A stretch of DNA of 64,000 nt from contig NC_063181.1 of NCBI RefSeq assembly GCF_023159225.1, positions 18,998,073 through 19,062,072 on the forward strand, in the 5' to 3' direction. Position numbers and translations under genes: made by a program. Numbering within the stretch: position 1 is the stretch's first letter; each line of letters begins with the position of its first letter. The stretch is from Perognathus longimembris pacificus. Taxonomy: Eukaryota > Chordata > Mammalia > Rodentia > Heteromyidae. This document shows, piece by piece, positions 35,604 to 48,705 of the stretch. The notes below the pieces were generated by a model. It searched no databases, was not told where the DNA came from, and was given only the letters and a program-made list of their open reading frames with translations.

Positions 35604-37790
35604 GCATGCATTCTTTCCTTGGTTTTCTGGTACTTACAATTCTTAATGTAAATTGCAGTTTTCACAAATACTTACCCTGCCTAAGGAATCATGGTAATAA
35701 GACACAAAGTATAAAAAGTAATGAAAACCCTTTCTTTGTCATGCATCCTAGCTTGGTCTTTCTCATACCCGGAAAAGAATCTGTAATGCAATCCTAACTA
35801 CTTCCTTTTTCCAAACTCAAACCATAAGAACATAATGCTAAGCCTACTCCTACTTACACTATAATTCTAAAATCAAATGAATGTTCTATTTTAAGTCAAG
35901 TCTCACTTTTATTCTATTTCTATGTCCAAAAGTCACTTTCAGTTTCACAGCAACATTTACACACTTCCAAACTCTTATCAAGGAACCCTCTCCAGAATCC
36001 TAACGGTAGCCCCAATCCTTGTTACATACCACATCCCCTAGTAACAAAAAGTCATTCCAGTTTTCATTCATCCTAGCTTCAGCTCACTTGTAGTTTGTAC
36101 AACAGGTTGCCATTTTGACCTCAATATAGGCCAAGTCCTAATGCTTGTGATACCTGACATCTCCTAGTAGCAAAAATCCCTTTAGTTTTCATTCATCTTA
36201 GGTTTAGCTCCACTTGTTTTGGGTTTTTGAACTTCACTTGCCATTTGTTCCTCAGCATTACTTTTTCTTAAACTAAACCCAAATTCTATAAAGCCATGAA
36301 AGAACCCATACACTAAAACTGCTAAATCCAAAGGAAAATATTCTAACTTGTACTTAATTTCCAGGTGCAAAGTTAAGGTTTGCTTGATCATAAAACCTTA
36401 CCCTTTTCTAATGCTAAGCCTAATCATAGTTATAACAAATACTCTAACTCTAATCTTATCTTGAAGTCAACTATTCATTGATTCTCTGCAGTTTTGGTAC
36501 TCTCAATTCTTTATGCAGTTTTACATTAATCTTACCTTTTCTTAACCCTAACACTTAATGTAACCCTTACACTAAACATAACCCTAACTGGAGAATTTGT
36601 CATTATACTCAAAGTGATAAGCAATGGATAATATAGCTAACACAAACACACACATACTCATGCATACATGCAACATGCAATCTAGCCCTAAATATTTCCT
36701 TTTTCCCAACCAGAACCCTAAGAGAAACACAATGGTGAACCTAGTCCTAATTATACTGGAATTCTGAAAATCACACAAATGCTCTATTTTAGGTCACTCT
36801 TAACTTTGATTCTACATCTTTGTCCTAAAGTTGCTTTGAATGTCACTGTAACCTTTAACCATATCCAGACTCCAAACCCTAACCCTCTAGAACCCTAACT
36901 CTAGCTGGAATCTTAGTCGTACCTCTTATACCAGAATAACAACTACAACTCTAATTTTCTCTCCTGCTAGGTTTAACTCCACTTGTCCATCGTTTCATAT
37001 GTTGTTATTTTGAAGGGAACTTCATTCAATGCTTGAATCTATCCCCAATCTTACAGAATCTAGAAAACGAGCCATACACTAAAATTTCTGAACACTAAGA
37101 AAAAATGTTTTCAATGACATTGATTTTAACTTGTACTGGAATGTCAGTTCATAAAATCAGTTTTGATTTGACCCTAAACCAAACCCAGATATAATTCTAA
37201 ACCTCACTGTAACTGTAACCAACACTAACATTCTAACACTAATCTCATCGCTAACTCACCTTGAATCGTCACAGGGAAGTATTCTGGTATTCATTGATTC
37301 TCTGCATTCCTTGTTCTTGCAATTCTTAATATAGGATGCAGTTTTGACTTACCCTTCGGAACCCTAATCCTTACCCTAACTGCAAAATTCATCATTATAC
37401 CCACAGTAATAAGACACAGATAACAAAACTAACACAAACACATTGATTTTTCATGCATTATAACTTGGTCTTATCTCATACACGGATACTTACCTTGCGG
37501 TCAATTCCTAAATACTTTCTTTTTCCTTACTTGAATCCTAAGAGTAACATAATGTAAGCCTAGTCCTAATTATATTCAAACTCTAAAAACCACATGAATG
37601 CTCTATGTTGGCTCAGTTCTACTTTTGATTCCACTTCTATGTCTAAAACATACTTTGTTTCACTGTAATCTTTTTCCATTTCCTAACTCTAATGGTTACC
37701 CACCAGATTCCTAACTCTAACCCTAATACTAGTTATACCCCTTGTGGTCTCGTTACTATGAAGAAAATAACCATTCTTATGAATATGATT

Positions 37791-39365
37791 GTAGCCATGT
37801 ATGAAAGATTAATTTATAGCTTCATATCCTGCTTACATAGCCAGTTACCAATAACAAAATTAAACTGGGAATGCCAAATAGAATTGCCTGTACATGATTA
37901 CAGTTTCCCTCATGCAGACATCCATTGTGTAATTTTCAAACTTACAAGTGAAAAACGTCAGATTCACATGATTCAACAATCCATCCTATTGAAGTCCAGT
38001 AAGTTTCATAAGCATGTGGCGATATCCATCTATGAGTCTCCTCTCTGAGGCACGCTGTCACATTTCAGATTGTTGGCTTTACTCAGATGTTCTTCCTCAT
38101 GCCTCAGTGTGTATTTAGGATGTAATAAATCACTGTGTACTTGTGTTCCATTTTTGTGGCTATTTACCTGTTTGTTTCTTTGCTAGACCCAGAACACAGA
38201 TATAATCTAGATTATTTGTCCAAGGATCAAAGAGACAAAGAGAATGGCAGGTACCTGGTCACATCACTACAATTACACAAACCATTTGCCAATTATAATA
38301 AATATTGTAAGAAATTATAATCACTGTAATAAATGTTTATCTATTATAAGAAATGTACTCCAAAGACAATATATTTTGCTATTAGAGTGAAAAGATAAGA
38401 TTTTTTTCTCTCATGTTTAAGCAGCATTAGACATAGTATAATTTATCTTTTTATTTCTTTATTTGCCAGTTAAATGCACTATGGAAAACAAAATTTATAA
38501 GTGGACATCGTTGTAGTTTTTAATCTCTCCACTTTATAGCACAATCTTGCAAATGACTTTTCCTTTTGACTGATTTCATTACTCTTTAGCCCTTCAAGGT
38601 TAGCATTTATTGATTTTGCTTTTACCTTGATTGGATATTACCTACCTCTGTGCTTCAGTCAATTGAAACCTTCTGCAGTTTCTGCAGCAAATTGAAACCT
38701 GTAGCAAATTGAAACCTCCTATACGGAAGAAAGCTAAAAGCAAGTCTATGAGAAAAGGTACATTGACCCCAATTGTTTCAGACCATATTGGTAATATCAT
38801 TGTGGCTGTGTTGCAGAAGTGACCTTAACTGCATTTGTTTACATTTAATCCACAGTAGTCTTGATGACTGATAGAAAACAAGCTTAAAACCACACATTAA
38901 AATAATTTTAAAATTGAAAATTCAATTTTGTGGGTGCTTTATATGAGCATGACTTATATGGTATCACTTGTCACATGTATTGACATATCCTTCCATTAGA
39001 AAAAAAACTTAATTGGCAATGCATTTGAATAGTGAGCTTACAAGAGAAATTGTTACAAATTCTTCCTATAATATAATTCACAGTATAGTAACATCTGTGC
39101 CTGAGTACCTTAAAAGTCATGCATTACAAATGATGAATATTGTATGAATTCTGGGAGCACAGATTACAGGAATATCTAATAAATTTTGTGTAAATTACAA
39201 CCCTTCTGTGAGTAAAATGAGGATCATTATTAATAATATCCTACAAGCAAAACTAACAGAAAGTACTTTTTGTCCTCTACAAGACGACCCTCGAGGACCC
39301 TCTGACTTAACTTTGATTTGGAATATATTAAAAGAAATACTAGACAAATGATATTTAAGAAAACA
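37791..39365. other. AT-rich non-coding stretch
   Basis: No gene or named repeat is recognised. The motif AATTGAAACCT occurs three times between 38660 and 38717. Confidence 0.45.
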
Positions 39366-39487
39366 CTGGACATTAAGGTGCATATTTGTAATATCAGAGT
39401 TTGGGAGGCTGAGGAAGAAAGATTGCAGTTGGATGCCAACATCAGTTCCATAGTGAGACATTGTCTCAAAACAAACTAATAAAAAAA
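39366..39487 (+). repeat. B1/7SL-like SINE monomer
   Basis: Plus strand: GGACATTAAGGTGCATATTT, GTTTGGGAGGCTGAGGAAGA, AGTGAGACATTGTCTCAAAA and then an A-rich end. This is the layout of a monomeric 7SL-derived SINE, diverged. Confidence 0.7.
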
Positions 39488-40015
39488 TTCAAGACCTATA
39501 ACCAAGTATGAAAAGAAGTACTAAACAGAAAAATAAATAAATAAATGACTTAGGAAATTGAATGAAATATACAGTGTATACTATAGGGGCAGACACAATC
39601 AAGAACAAATGAGGCCAGACATTTAAGTTGATATTTTGTAAAGTTAAGTAATTTGGTATCTATATAGTTTATTGGTTCAAAGATAAGATTTCAGCTATAC
39701 TCCCAGTTTTGTCTGCCCATTTAAACTACCTGGGAAAGGTTTTAGTCAATATACCTAGTTAACATCACTATTTCAATGAGAATGTTTAAAGCCAGAATCC
39801 AGACATTTTTAGTATCAAACTTTCCATGCATAACTCATTTGTGTGAAAGTTTGTGAAACACTGGCTAAAAGCATGCTTACTTCAGGGCACATGATATCAT
39901 CTAAATGAATATTCACAGCAATAAGAAAATACATAGCCCTTCTTCATATTCTTTAAACTATATCATGCAAGAATTTTAATACAATTTCATTTCCTGTTTA
40001 GCACTATTAGAGAAA
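39488..40015. other. AT-rich non-coding stretch
   Basis: Nothing recognised. Confidence 0.4.
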
Positions 40016-40120
40016 GAGTGGGAGAGAGAGGGAGGGAGAGAGAGAGAGGGAGAGACAGAGATAGAGAGAGAATGATGGAGAGAGGGAAAGGGGAGAGAGA
40101 AAGAGAGAGAGAGAGAGAGT
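40016..40120. repeat. (GA)n purine tract
   Basis: About 105 bp of almost pure purine (GAGAGA/GGAGA) on the plus strand. It is a long polypurine-polypyrimidine tract that could adopt triplex structure. The Leu/Ser/Pro-rich frame on the opposite strand (40007-40264) is an artefact of this repeat. Confidence 0.9.
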
Positions 40121-40639
40121 TTCAGCCCCACATAAATAGCTGTTCTTGGTGTTAGAGATTTTAAATAGTTTTACCACCATTAAATTTGACACCCAGTAGA
40201 TAGTAAGCCTGTACATGTTAAATGAATAAATTGTTATAAAAAAGGATGGCAAACTAAGTATCACGTGTCTCTTATTGCAATTAACATATTCCCATCTTTT
40301 AAAGTATTCATAAATCTTTCATTCGTATTAAACTTGTTTATTAATTACTTCTTTAAAATTGATGTGAAGAAATGAATGTTGTTTTACTTTTAAGAGATTT
40401 TATTACATGCAACAGTGCCTTAAAATTGTACAAATCATTTAGCACCATCTGCTGTATTTGCTGGAGCTACAGTTTATCACCTCAAATTTTTAAAATTGAG
40501 CTTTAAGACCCACGCTTAGTGATTCCTCCTCCCCTGAATCTTCTATAATAAGATAATGTAAATCACTATACAGTGCTAACAGTAAAGAGTGTTTTGTTTA
40601 TCAAAGGAGACACAAAAAGGTCGGTTAACAGAATAAAGA

Positions 40640-40830
40640 TCACCACAACAGGCATGTAGAAATCTAGTCAAGTCCTATTCACAAAATGAGGGAAGGATAT
40701 CCAATGGAGAAAAGATGCTGCTTAATGATACAACAAAAATGGTGCTCAAACAATTGAATGTCAATATGGAAAATGTGGATTTTTTGGATATAATACAACA
40801 GCAAGATTCGAGGGTGGAAATGATGACTTT
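40640..40830 (+). mobile_element. possible L1 ORF2 fragment
   Basis: The phrases AATGGAGAAAAGATGCTGCT and ACAAAAATGGTGCTCAAACA with GAATGTCAATATGGAAAATG echo the ORF2 segment before 'FNKWCWENW'. Short and diverged. Confidence 0.35.
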
Positions 40831-41929
40831 GGCTTCATTAAAAAATTAAAAATATAGAAAGTTAACTAATGGCAACAAAAAGACTCTGGGTGCAGAGAGA
40901 GGAGAGAGAAAGCAGTGAAAGAGATATGCTTGAGTCTGTTTTAGGTTTGTTTCTGTGTACTTGTGTGGGGCTAGAATCATAATGCTGGTGATTGCTTTTA
41001 AATATTTGTGGGCTCATGGGGAACTTTAAAAATAAATGTAATCCTAATACATAAAGTCTTCACAAAGAAATATTTCATTTTTACCTTATACAGAAATACC
41101 AAATACTAGTTAAAATAAAACAACCTATTTGCTTCTAGACATTTCCCTATAGATTTTGCCAAAAGTATTTTAATAAAACTTTTTCTGTCATCTTGGAATT
41201 TATCTCATACAGATTTCAGATTTTCTTTCAAAGAAGTCATCCAACTTGAAATAAGAGTCTCCTTATGTGACTCTAGCATTAATCACTGTCATACATAAAC
41301 GTGTTAAGTAACATTGTAAGCATGATCCAGATTTATGTGACAATTCATTTTGGTTTGAAGAAAAACTTGCTCAGCATTACATCTGGAATTTAACCTTGGG
41401 ATTTTCATTTAATTGGGTATAATTCAGGATTCTTATTCTTTTGAAGGTATTTTTTGCCTCTTCTAACATATCATATGTTAGAAATATGACTTTGGGAATT
41501 GGCCTTATTTTTCAACTATACAAGTTATGTCAATAGATAACAAACAATGGATGCAGTCATGTGAAAATAATAATCTAGTAATGTATGTTAACACAACCAA
41601 ATACATAAAAAGTTGTTTTAAAATTTTTAGAATTTGACAAGCTGATATAAAACTGATGAAGACAAAGAGTTTGTGGTCATACAGGATTTCTTCAACCAGA
41701 TTGAAAGATTGCTATTGTAGTAAAGTATCAGGCTTATCTTAGTGGAGGAATAAATAAATAAACACATAAATAACTGATAAAAGCTAAAAACTTAAAATAA
41801 TACATAGATATTTGTGGTTTTGACCTAGACAGTATGCTGGACAAGAAGCCTTCTTAGTAAAAGGTAATGTATGAGTTCAGTGTACTTGTAAGAATATAAA
41901 GAGGCTTGACCTTTATATAAAGAGCAATT
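40831..41929. other. AT-rich non-coding stretch
   Basis: No gene or named repeat is recognised. It may include more of the old L1s on either side. Confidence 0.35.
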
Positions 41930-42870
41930 ATAGATAGATCCTAAAAATCAATACAAATGCTAAACAGTAAATGTTCAGAAGATGATATAGAAAATTACTT
42001 TTATTTAAATAGACAAAAGATTTTTTTAATAAACCACTGCAGCTTGAAATCAGGGCCTTGCACTTGCTAGACTGGTATTTAGCAACTTGAGCTTTGCCAC
42101 TGACCCTTTTTTGCTTCAGCTTTTCTTCAGTTAAGCTCTAAGTTTTTTCCCTCTAGGTCTTGCTTAGACTATATTTTTCTATTTATGCCTTTTGTATAGC
42201 TGGAATTCCAGGCATTAGCCCCTATGTTGGCTTGTTTGTTAAGATGGACGTCTATCTAAGAGTTTCTCCTGGGCTTGTTTTGACCTCTGGTCCTCCTCCA
42301 GATTTTTGCCACTGTCATCCATGGGATTCCAGTATGCACACCATGCCCAAGCAGCGAGGAAACAAATATCTTAGGATATCAAAGCATTGTCCATAAAAGA
42401 AACAGATTATCAATCAATTTTTCTTAAATTTATCATTATAATAAGCCAGAGCAGAATAGGCCCCAAAGTATAGAAATAACTCCTATAAATAATAAGAGAA
42501 TGGCAGTCATAAGTTAAAATAAAAATATGAGCACTCAGTTCCCACATGGCTAAGAAATATATGAAAAAGCACTTACTAGTGAAGACTGAAGTATAAACTA
42601 AAACTGAGAAACTACTAAATTTTCTTACAAATGAAGAGTTCAAAACGACTATCAATACTGCGTATGAATTCTCAGCACCACTGTAAGTGGTGTAAGTTGT
42701 TGCAACATGTAAGTTGTTGCAATGAATGAAAACTACAAACTTACAAACTAAAGCATCAGCTGTTACTCAATAATTTCACTTCCAGTAGAACAACCAATAG
42801 AAATGGGTGCACAAACCCAAAAAGATGATGAACAACTTGTTTCCAAGTAGCATTATTTATCATTTATCAC
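41930..42870 (+). mobile_element. ancient L1 remnant, interrupted by a SINE
   Basis: Plus strand. 42520-42660 resembles the C-terminal ORF2 stretch (CACATGGCTAAGAAATATAT, GAAAAAGCACTTACTAGTGA). 42750-42870 resembles the following landmark (TCAATAATTTCACTTCCAGT, AAGTAGCATTATTTATCATT). A SINE at about 42030-42235 lies inside it. Very decayed. Confidence 0.45.
42030..42235 (-). repeat. composite SINE, ID-like + 7SL-like
   Basis: On the plus strand it reads CAGCTTGAAATCAGGGCCTT, GCACTTGCTAGACTGG, CAACTTGAGCTTTGCCACTG and then CTGGAATTCCAGGCATTAGC. This is the complement of a tRNA-like head joined to a 7SL-like part. Old copy. The frame starting at 42160 overlaps it and is not a gene. Confidence 0.55.
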
Positions 42871-44082
42871 TGTGCTAGATACTTTTGCTGAACATTATGA
42901 AAGTGAGAGCATGAGGCGGAGGAAACCTGGTCACAACATGACAATTGGGAAGCAGAGAGACAGACAAAAAGGGGCCAGAGATAAGATACCCTCATATCTT
43001 ATCCCCAACTAGGTCTCAAGTAGATTCACTGCTTCAGCCTAGCTTATACCTCTTAAAGGTCTCACAGCCTCCCCAAATAGCACCAACACTGGTGACCCAT
43101 TATTTATGTATGAATCTGTCAAATAATTTCATATTCAAGCCATTAACAAGCACTGTCCTTCAAATAATACCAGATAACCATCAGGAAGAAATGAATGATC
43201 AATGTTGCATGAATGAACTTATATACAAAATAATGAACGGTATGTTAAGCTTCTTATTTTCAAAAGAAAAAACTTAACTCTTTGTTTTCAAAACTTTAGG
43301 AGTATGTGTTAGCCCTCTTCCTACCAAATGTTCATTTTTTCCCACTTTGTTGACCACTACTTGTGCTTAACTGAGAAAATTCACAAGGCCATGTTTTTGT
43401 TGCATGCACTATCATTGAAATAGCTCCTAGCCTTTGCTATTTTATGATCAGTTAGCTACAAAATAAAATTGAACTTGACAAGAGATTGTTTGTTAGGGAG
43501 GTATTGTATGTTAGGGACTTTCTCAAAAACAAAATGTGAACCAATTTAAAAGGGAAATAATTTGGTCATCCCTTATTTCAAGGAAGGCACTATTTTTATA
43601 CAGGAACAAAATTATACACTCTCAAATTAAAAGATAGTTTATTCCATTGAATATACTTAGCTTTAAAAGTTGCTAAACATTTTTCTTATTTTATTGTATT
43701 TTGACAGAGAAATTAGTATTTTGTTGAGGCTTAACGACTTTCCTTGGTTGGACCATATTCCCTTAGTGAGACAATACTGTTGTCAACAGACTACATTCTC
43801 CAAGACAGTTCACAAGGGAGGAATTGTGTTACCACTGACCTGGAGGAAATGGGTCATTTACTTTATTAGTGTAACACAATGACACATTTGAAATGGAGAG
43901 CCATAGTCACAGTTCTGCACGAATATGCATCCTTACAAATATTTTGAATCCCTCTTAGTCATGAGGATAAGGCTAAACGTCTCTAGATGCTAAATTCGAA
44001 TCTCTGAACAAAAACCAAAGAAGCTAAGAGATCAGAACTTGTGCTGAAAGGAAACTTCTCTTAGGGAGCCACATAGTAGTTT
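42871..44082. other. AT-rich non-coding stretch
   Basis: No gene or named repeat is recognised. A plus-strand frame at 42945-43277 (110 codons) has no domain. Confidence 0.4.
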
Positions 44083-44380
44083 GGATCTTCAAGGCTCCCA
44101 GCGCCATAATGTGTTAAAGGCATGGTCCCTAATGTGACACTACTGAAAAACAATGAGGCCTTTAAGATGTGGGGCCTGTCTAGAGGTCTTAGATCATTCT
44201 GGGGTGCCCCTTTTGGAATGGTGAGATCCTCCGCCCTTCTTCACCCTTTCTTTGGTTTCCCAGTCATGAGGTGAGCCGCATTGCACCCGTGGATTGCTAC
44301 CTCTAAACTATGAGCCAAAAACACTCTTCTCCTTTTTTTTCTCCTCAGGTACTTGTAGAAACTAAATTTGACTAACACAA
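44083..44380 (+). mobile_element. ERVL-MaLR LTR (ORR1/MT-like)
   Basis: Near-complete LTR of about 300 bp in plus orientation. The order of blocks fits rodent MaLR LTRs: AGTTTGGATCTTCAAGGCTC, AATGTGTTAAAGGCATGGTC, CTTTAAGATGTGGGGCCTG, TCATGAGGTGAGCCGCATTG, AACTATGAGCCAAAAACA, then CTCAGGTACTTGTAGAAAC and GACTAACACA. No internal gag-like sequence is attached, so it is a solo LTR or fragment. Non-coding. Confidence 0.7.
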
Positions 44381-46469
44381 TCTGCATGTCAATGCTCTTG
44401 GGAAACATTTTTCGAAAATACCTGGCTTCTCAAAGCAGCAATGGAAGATGAATAGATTCTATAGTATAGACGTCCCATCCCAAGCAGAGGGAACTTTTGG
44501 GAGGTTCTATCTCCACCTAACACTTTTGAAACTTCCCTGCATGGAGTTATACTCGTCTTTCCTGTGCTCCTTTGCATTCCCATCTTTTGCAACTTAATGA
44601 GGAAAGTTTTTCCCAATGCTAATTGCTTATCACTCTTGGTGACTGCTGATATTTCTACAGACAAAAGCAAACACAAGGTTCTGGCTACTGCATTTTATCC
44701 TTAGCTTTTGTCTGGCCCACTGCCAACATAAAGTCCCCAGTTCCCTTCTAATCCACATAAAAACAAGGCACAGCACATTCTCTTGGGATGGTAGAACAAT
44801 AATATATTATCACTTTCTATCTGTACAGGTCCTTTCATTTAGGCACTTTATCTCTAGCATGTCAAGTCAAATTTTGCTTCTGTACAAAGGCATCATGTTC
44901 TTGAAGATGTCTTGCTGAATGTTCTTTTAATAGTAAATTGTGAGTGTCATACGGAAGCTGAAGATTCTAAAAGCCTGCAGAATAAGGTTCTTCTAATCTT
45001 TATCCTTTCTGTACTTGAATCCATTCAGTGTGATTTTAGTAGGATGCTGGCTGGTTCATGAGTAGACCCTTGAAAGCACCTATGATAGATAAATTGCTGG
45101 TCCACTAGTTTACAAATTCATAGGAAATGAGTTTCTCTATTCTGCAATATCATATAAATTAATTTTACCCCATTTAGAAAAGATAGCCTACAGATCCCTA
45201 GTCAAGAAAGTACATGAGAAGTTTTGACTCGTCGGGTGTATGTTTTCTGTGCTAAGGCAGTAAAAGTCTATTTAGAAAAGTTTAAGGTTACAAGAAACCA
45301 TGAAGAATGATGGCATTGGAGCAGCATCTGTGAAAAGCTGTACCATGAACTTAGAATAACTATTTTCCCATATTAAGCACCTAGAAAATTTTGATACTTC
45401 CTATAAATAAAATAAGTAGAACCTTTTTCAGCTTCAGAATATAATGGCTTTTTAAAAAAAAATAATGATTTGGACTACAGGGTAAGAGTCCTCTTATATG
45501 GTTCTAGGAGAGATGGTAGTTTTATAAACAGTACTCAAACACATAGAGCAGCTGGTATTTTAATTTCCATGGGAGTTGTAGGTTACCACCCTTCCATTGC
45601 TGCCAGAAGGTACACATTTCATGATATTCATATTTTCTTTTGGGTCAAGGTCTAGGACATAGCCGGAAATGTAGGTCACTGTGGCATCTTGTTTCATGCT
45701 CCTAACAATCCTCTACCAACTCTATGGGACCAACTAGGGTCCCTGGTATATAAAAAAAAAAGCAAAAAACACAGCACCATGCTTAGAGAATATACCCAAA
45801 ACTTACCAGGGCAGCAATATGCTTTAGAAATAGCGGAGAACTGAGTCAGAGGGCTTAAATTTATGAATCTGCTTATTGTCATTTAGGCTGCTTTAGTTTA
45901 ATGTTATGGAAATCACTCTGATATTTCTTACAAGCCAGGTTCTCTTATTAGTATCTGAATAAATAAAATTTCTCTAAAGTTCCGATTTCTTATCTGTCCT
46001 TGCCTTGAAACGCATCTGAACTGGAAACATGGAAATACTTATATCTCTTTAATGAACATGGTATTTATAATTTTACATTTGCTCTTGTTTAAACCTTTAC
46101 AATCTCCTATATACGATAATATCAATGACAGTAATCGCTGTTTTACAGAATATCCCAGGTACTAATCAGAAAGAGTCAAAATCCCTGCCATTAGCAGAGA
46201 TTTATAATTCTCCTCAGCCTTCAGGATGAAAATTTCATTGAAAATGTGCCCACAGCTAATGAGATATATGATATGATAAAAAATGTGTGCCATTTTGTAA
46301 TCATTTAATGAATACGTGTGAAGTTAATGAATTTCTGAGACAGCATACCTTGCAGAAAATTTGACGATGACATAGCAAACATAATTTTTCTTCTGATGGT
46401 GGAAAATCTACACACTATACAAGGAACAGGTGGATACACCGAATTTATGTCATGTGTGTCAGCTAAAAA
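44381..46469. other. AT-rich non-coding stretch
   Basis: No gene or named repeat is recognised. The minus-strand frame 44389-44676 (95 codons) shows no domain. Confidence 0.4.
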
Positions 46470-46590
46470 CCCTGATATGGGTTGGGGAAAGTCTTTAAGC
46501 TGCCTAGTCCTTTAGCTTCTTTGTTTATTAAATGATAGTATATCCTCATCAGTTGGTGGGAAGACTAAGTAACTTAATGAATGAAAAATC
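46470..46590 (+). repeat. probable MIR SINE fragment
   Basis: The core part of a MIR can be followed: GGGGAAAGTCTTTAAGCTGC, TTAGCTTCTTTGTTTATTAA, ATGATAGTATATCCTCATCA, GGGAAGACTAAGTAACTTAA. This corresponds to the well-known 'acttaacctctctgtgcctcagtttcctcatctg' order. Diverged, as expected of a mammal-wide element. Confidence 0.5.
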
Positions 46591-48384
46591 TTCCTGCAAT
46601 CTCTGATGCAGGCCTTCAGTCTAAGCTGCTCACATTAGGTGAAATGCAATGCTTAGGAAGTTTCTTTAGGTGAATTGCAACTCAGAATGGAGTACAACAT
46701 GGGTGAAATTGGGTTGTATTCATTTGTTATTTCTCAGATACATATTTTTGTATTTTCTATGCCACAGATTTTATGCAGAGAAGTTGAAGATAGGGAAAAG
46801 AATTACAATCATATAGTAAAATCATATTGGAGAAGACTACCATCAGTACAACTCATGTAAAGGTAAAAGGCAGATTTATTTCTTTAATTCCACATTAATT
46901 TGTTGAGATGTGTACCTCTTTCTGTTTATATCAGTGAATATCAAGCTTTACTACAGGCCGATTATGGAAAAATATATTTGCAAAACCAAAAGCCCATTAC
47001 TATTACAGAAGCCCACAAGGCTAAGAGGACCAGCTCATCAGCATTTTGGAAGAATGTCCAATCTGTGAACTTTTTGTCTTCTCTTTATTTGTGATTTATG
47101 AGTCTTCACTCCTGTAGACAATTGTGGGACATAAAGAAAACGTAGTTCTTGTTTGTGGAAACCATTGGTTGCAACTATCCTTTGAGAAGTGTATCAGATG
47201 ATGCGGAGCAAACCTGTGCCTGAAGACTGAAGTAAAGCTTTAAGACTCATGCTTTGCTGTCTAAGTGTTGTCTGTAATGAAAGATGCATAATGAAAACAA
47301 ATTGTTTTATTTAGTTTCGTTCCTTAGAGTAGGAATTTGTTGGATACTGTTTCTAAGAGAAAGGGAAACTTCATGCAATTTGTAAAAGAGATTACATTTA
47401 CTCTGATTACTCCAGGTTCTTGTTACCTGATTAATGATTAATGGAATAGGATCCAATCTATTTCCTTTCTGGCCTCATTTTACACATAAAAGAAACCAAA
47501 ACTTTAATATTTAACATTGGCTCTGACTGACATACTCAAAGAATGAACTATTACATGATTTATCAAAAAAAGAGGGGAATAGCATCATCTATAATAGTAA
47601 CTTCCAATCTTGATTAAATATTTTCACTTGTCTAATCATTTTTATTGTGATATTTGATAATAATTTGTCTTGGACATGTACAGTACTATATTCAGGCTAT
47701 ATTTCTAAAAATTTGCACCTAGAAGGTCTTTCCCTTAGGAATCTGGTAGAATTGTGTATTGTGTACCAAATCCCAAAGTAATGCTTAAAGATATAATATT
47801 TTCTACCAATGTCCATTTTCAAATATATTGTTTCATAAAGTTTTAATTTTTCTATATTAGGTTCTCTATGTACTCCAAATGAATCCTAGCTCGAGGGTGA
47901 TGGAGAATATTATTGAAGATGTCTAATCCACAGCCACAAGGTACAGAATTAATTTAAAACTCAAATGCTTTGGGGATAGCTGTAAATAATTTATAACATA
48001 TATGCCATCTAATCAAGATTAGGTTATGAGAGATGGCCACATAGAGGTCTGCTGGCTACATCCTTCTTCAGAAAGCACAAACCTCTTTGGTTTTCTGCAA
48101 GTACTTTTGTGTATTGTTTTTAATAAGTGTATATTATATATTGCCATTATGCATTATTTATAGATAATCAGAACAACTTTATTTGTGTACACATACAATT
48201 TTTTACATGTGTGAGTATATCTCACTCAGCAGTTATGATTACTAAATATTTCTGTCCTGTGCTTTCTCAGGATTGGTCTATTATATATTCCAAACCTGGA
48301 TTTTGTATTGAATTTGTGTTTGTGGTGATAGCACAAAGAAAAGAGAAAATGAAGGGGAGAATTATCTCTTTTTTTCTTATTTTT
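46591..48384. other. AT-rich non-coding stretch
   Basis: No gene or named repeat is recognised. Confidence 0.4.
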
Positions 48385-48705
48385 GACATCACTGGGGGTT
48401 TTCTTCAGGGCCTCGCACTTACTAAGTAGTTAATCTACCATGTAAGACATAGCATACCACAGCCCCTTTTGCTTTCATTTCTCTCTCTTCAGACAGAGTC
48501 TTGTGTGTTTGCTTAGGACCAGCCTTAGACTGTGATCTCCTCCTTAGTCTCCTTCATTTCTGGGATTATACACTAGTTGTGCCACATCTTGCTTATTTAT
48601 TGAAAAGGGTCAATTAACTCTTTGCCTGACTTCAAACCACAATCTTCTCAATCTCTTTTGCCTATGACATTGGAATTACAAGTCTGAGCTACCTCAACTG
48701 GATAG
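48385..48705 (-). repeat. composite SINE, ID-like + two 7SL-like parts
   Basis: The plus strand shows the complement of a tRNA-like head (CTTCAGGGCCTCGCACTTAC) followed by two 7SL-like segments (TTAGTCTCCTTCATTTCTGG with ATTATACACTAGTTGTGCCA; then TTGCCTATGACATTGGAATT). This is a longer three-part version of the composite seen at 23.2 and 42.1 kb. Confidence 0.55.

Larger units (their letters stand above)
34297..37790. repeat. tandem array of ~0.8 kb units rich in CTAACC-like motifs
   Basis: Corresponding landmarks recur about four times. The 'CCTAAGAGAAA..AATGGT..CCTAGT' block begins near 34629, 35822, 36716 and 37536. The 'GATTCCACTTCTCTGTCC'-type block recurs near 34716, 35910, 36806 and 37627. 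After removing a 409-bp LTR-like insert (35195-35603) and a 126-bp internal duplication, the spacing is roughly 770-820 bp. Throughout, the plus strand is G-poor and filled with CCTAACC/CTAACCCTAA variants, with the purest stretch CCCCTAACCCTAACCCTGG at 34805-34823. The G-rich (TTAGGG-like) strand is the minus strand. Units are well diverged, so the array is old. Confidence 0.75.

Noticed and set aside
35211..35665. Overlapping frames of 60-146 codons on both strands
   Set aside because: They lie in the candidate LTR and its junction. Both strands are open together and no viral protein motif is seen.
34297..37790. CRISPR-like array
   Set aside because: Repeats are about 0.8 kb, diverged and without short spacers, in a mammalian genome.
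40007..40264. Leu/Ser/Pro-rich frame
   Set aside because: Artefact of the GA tract.
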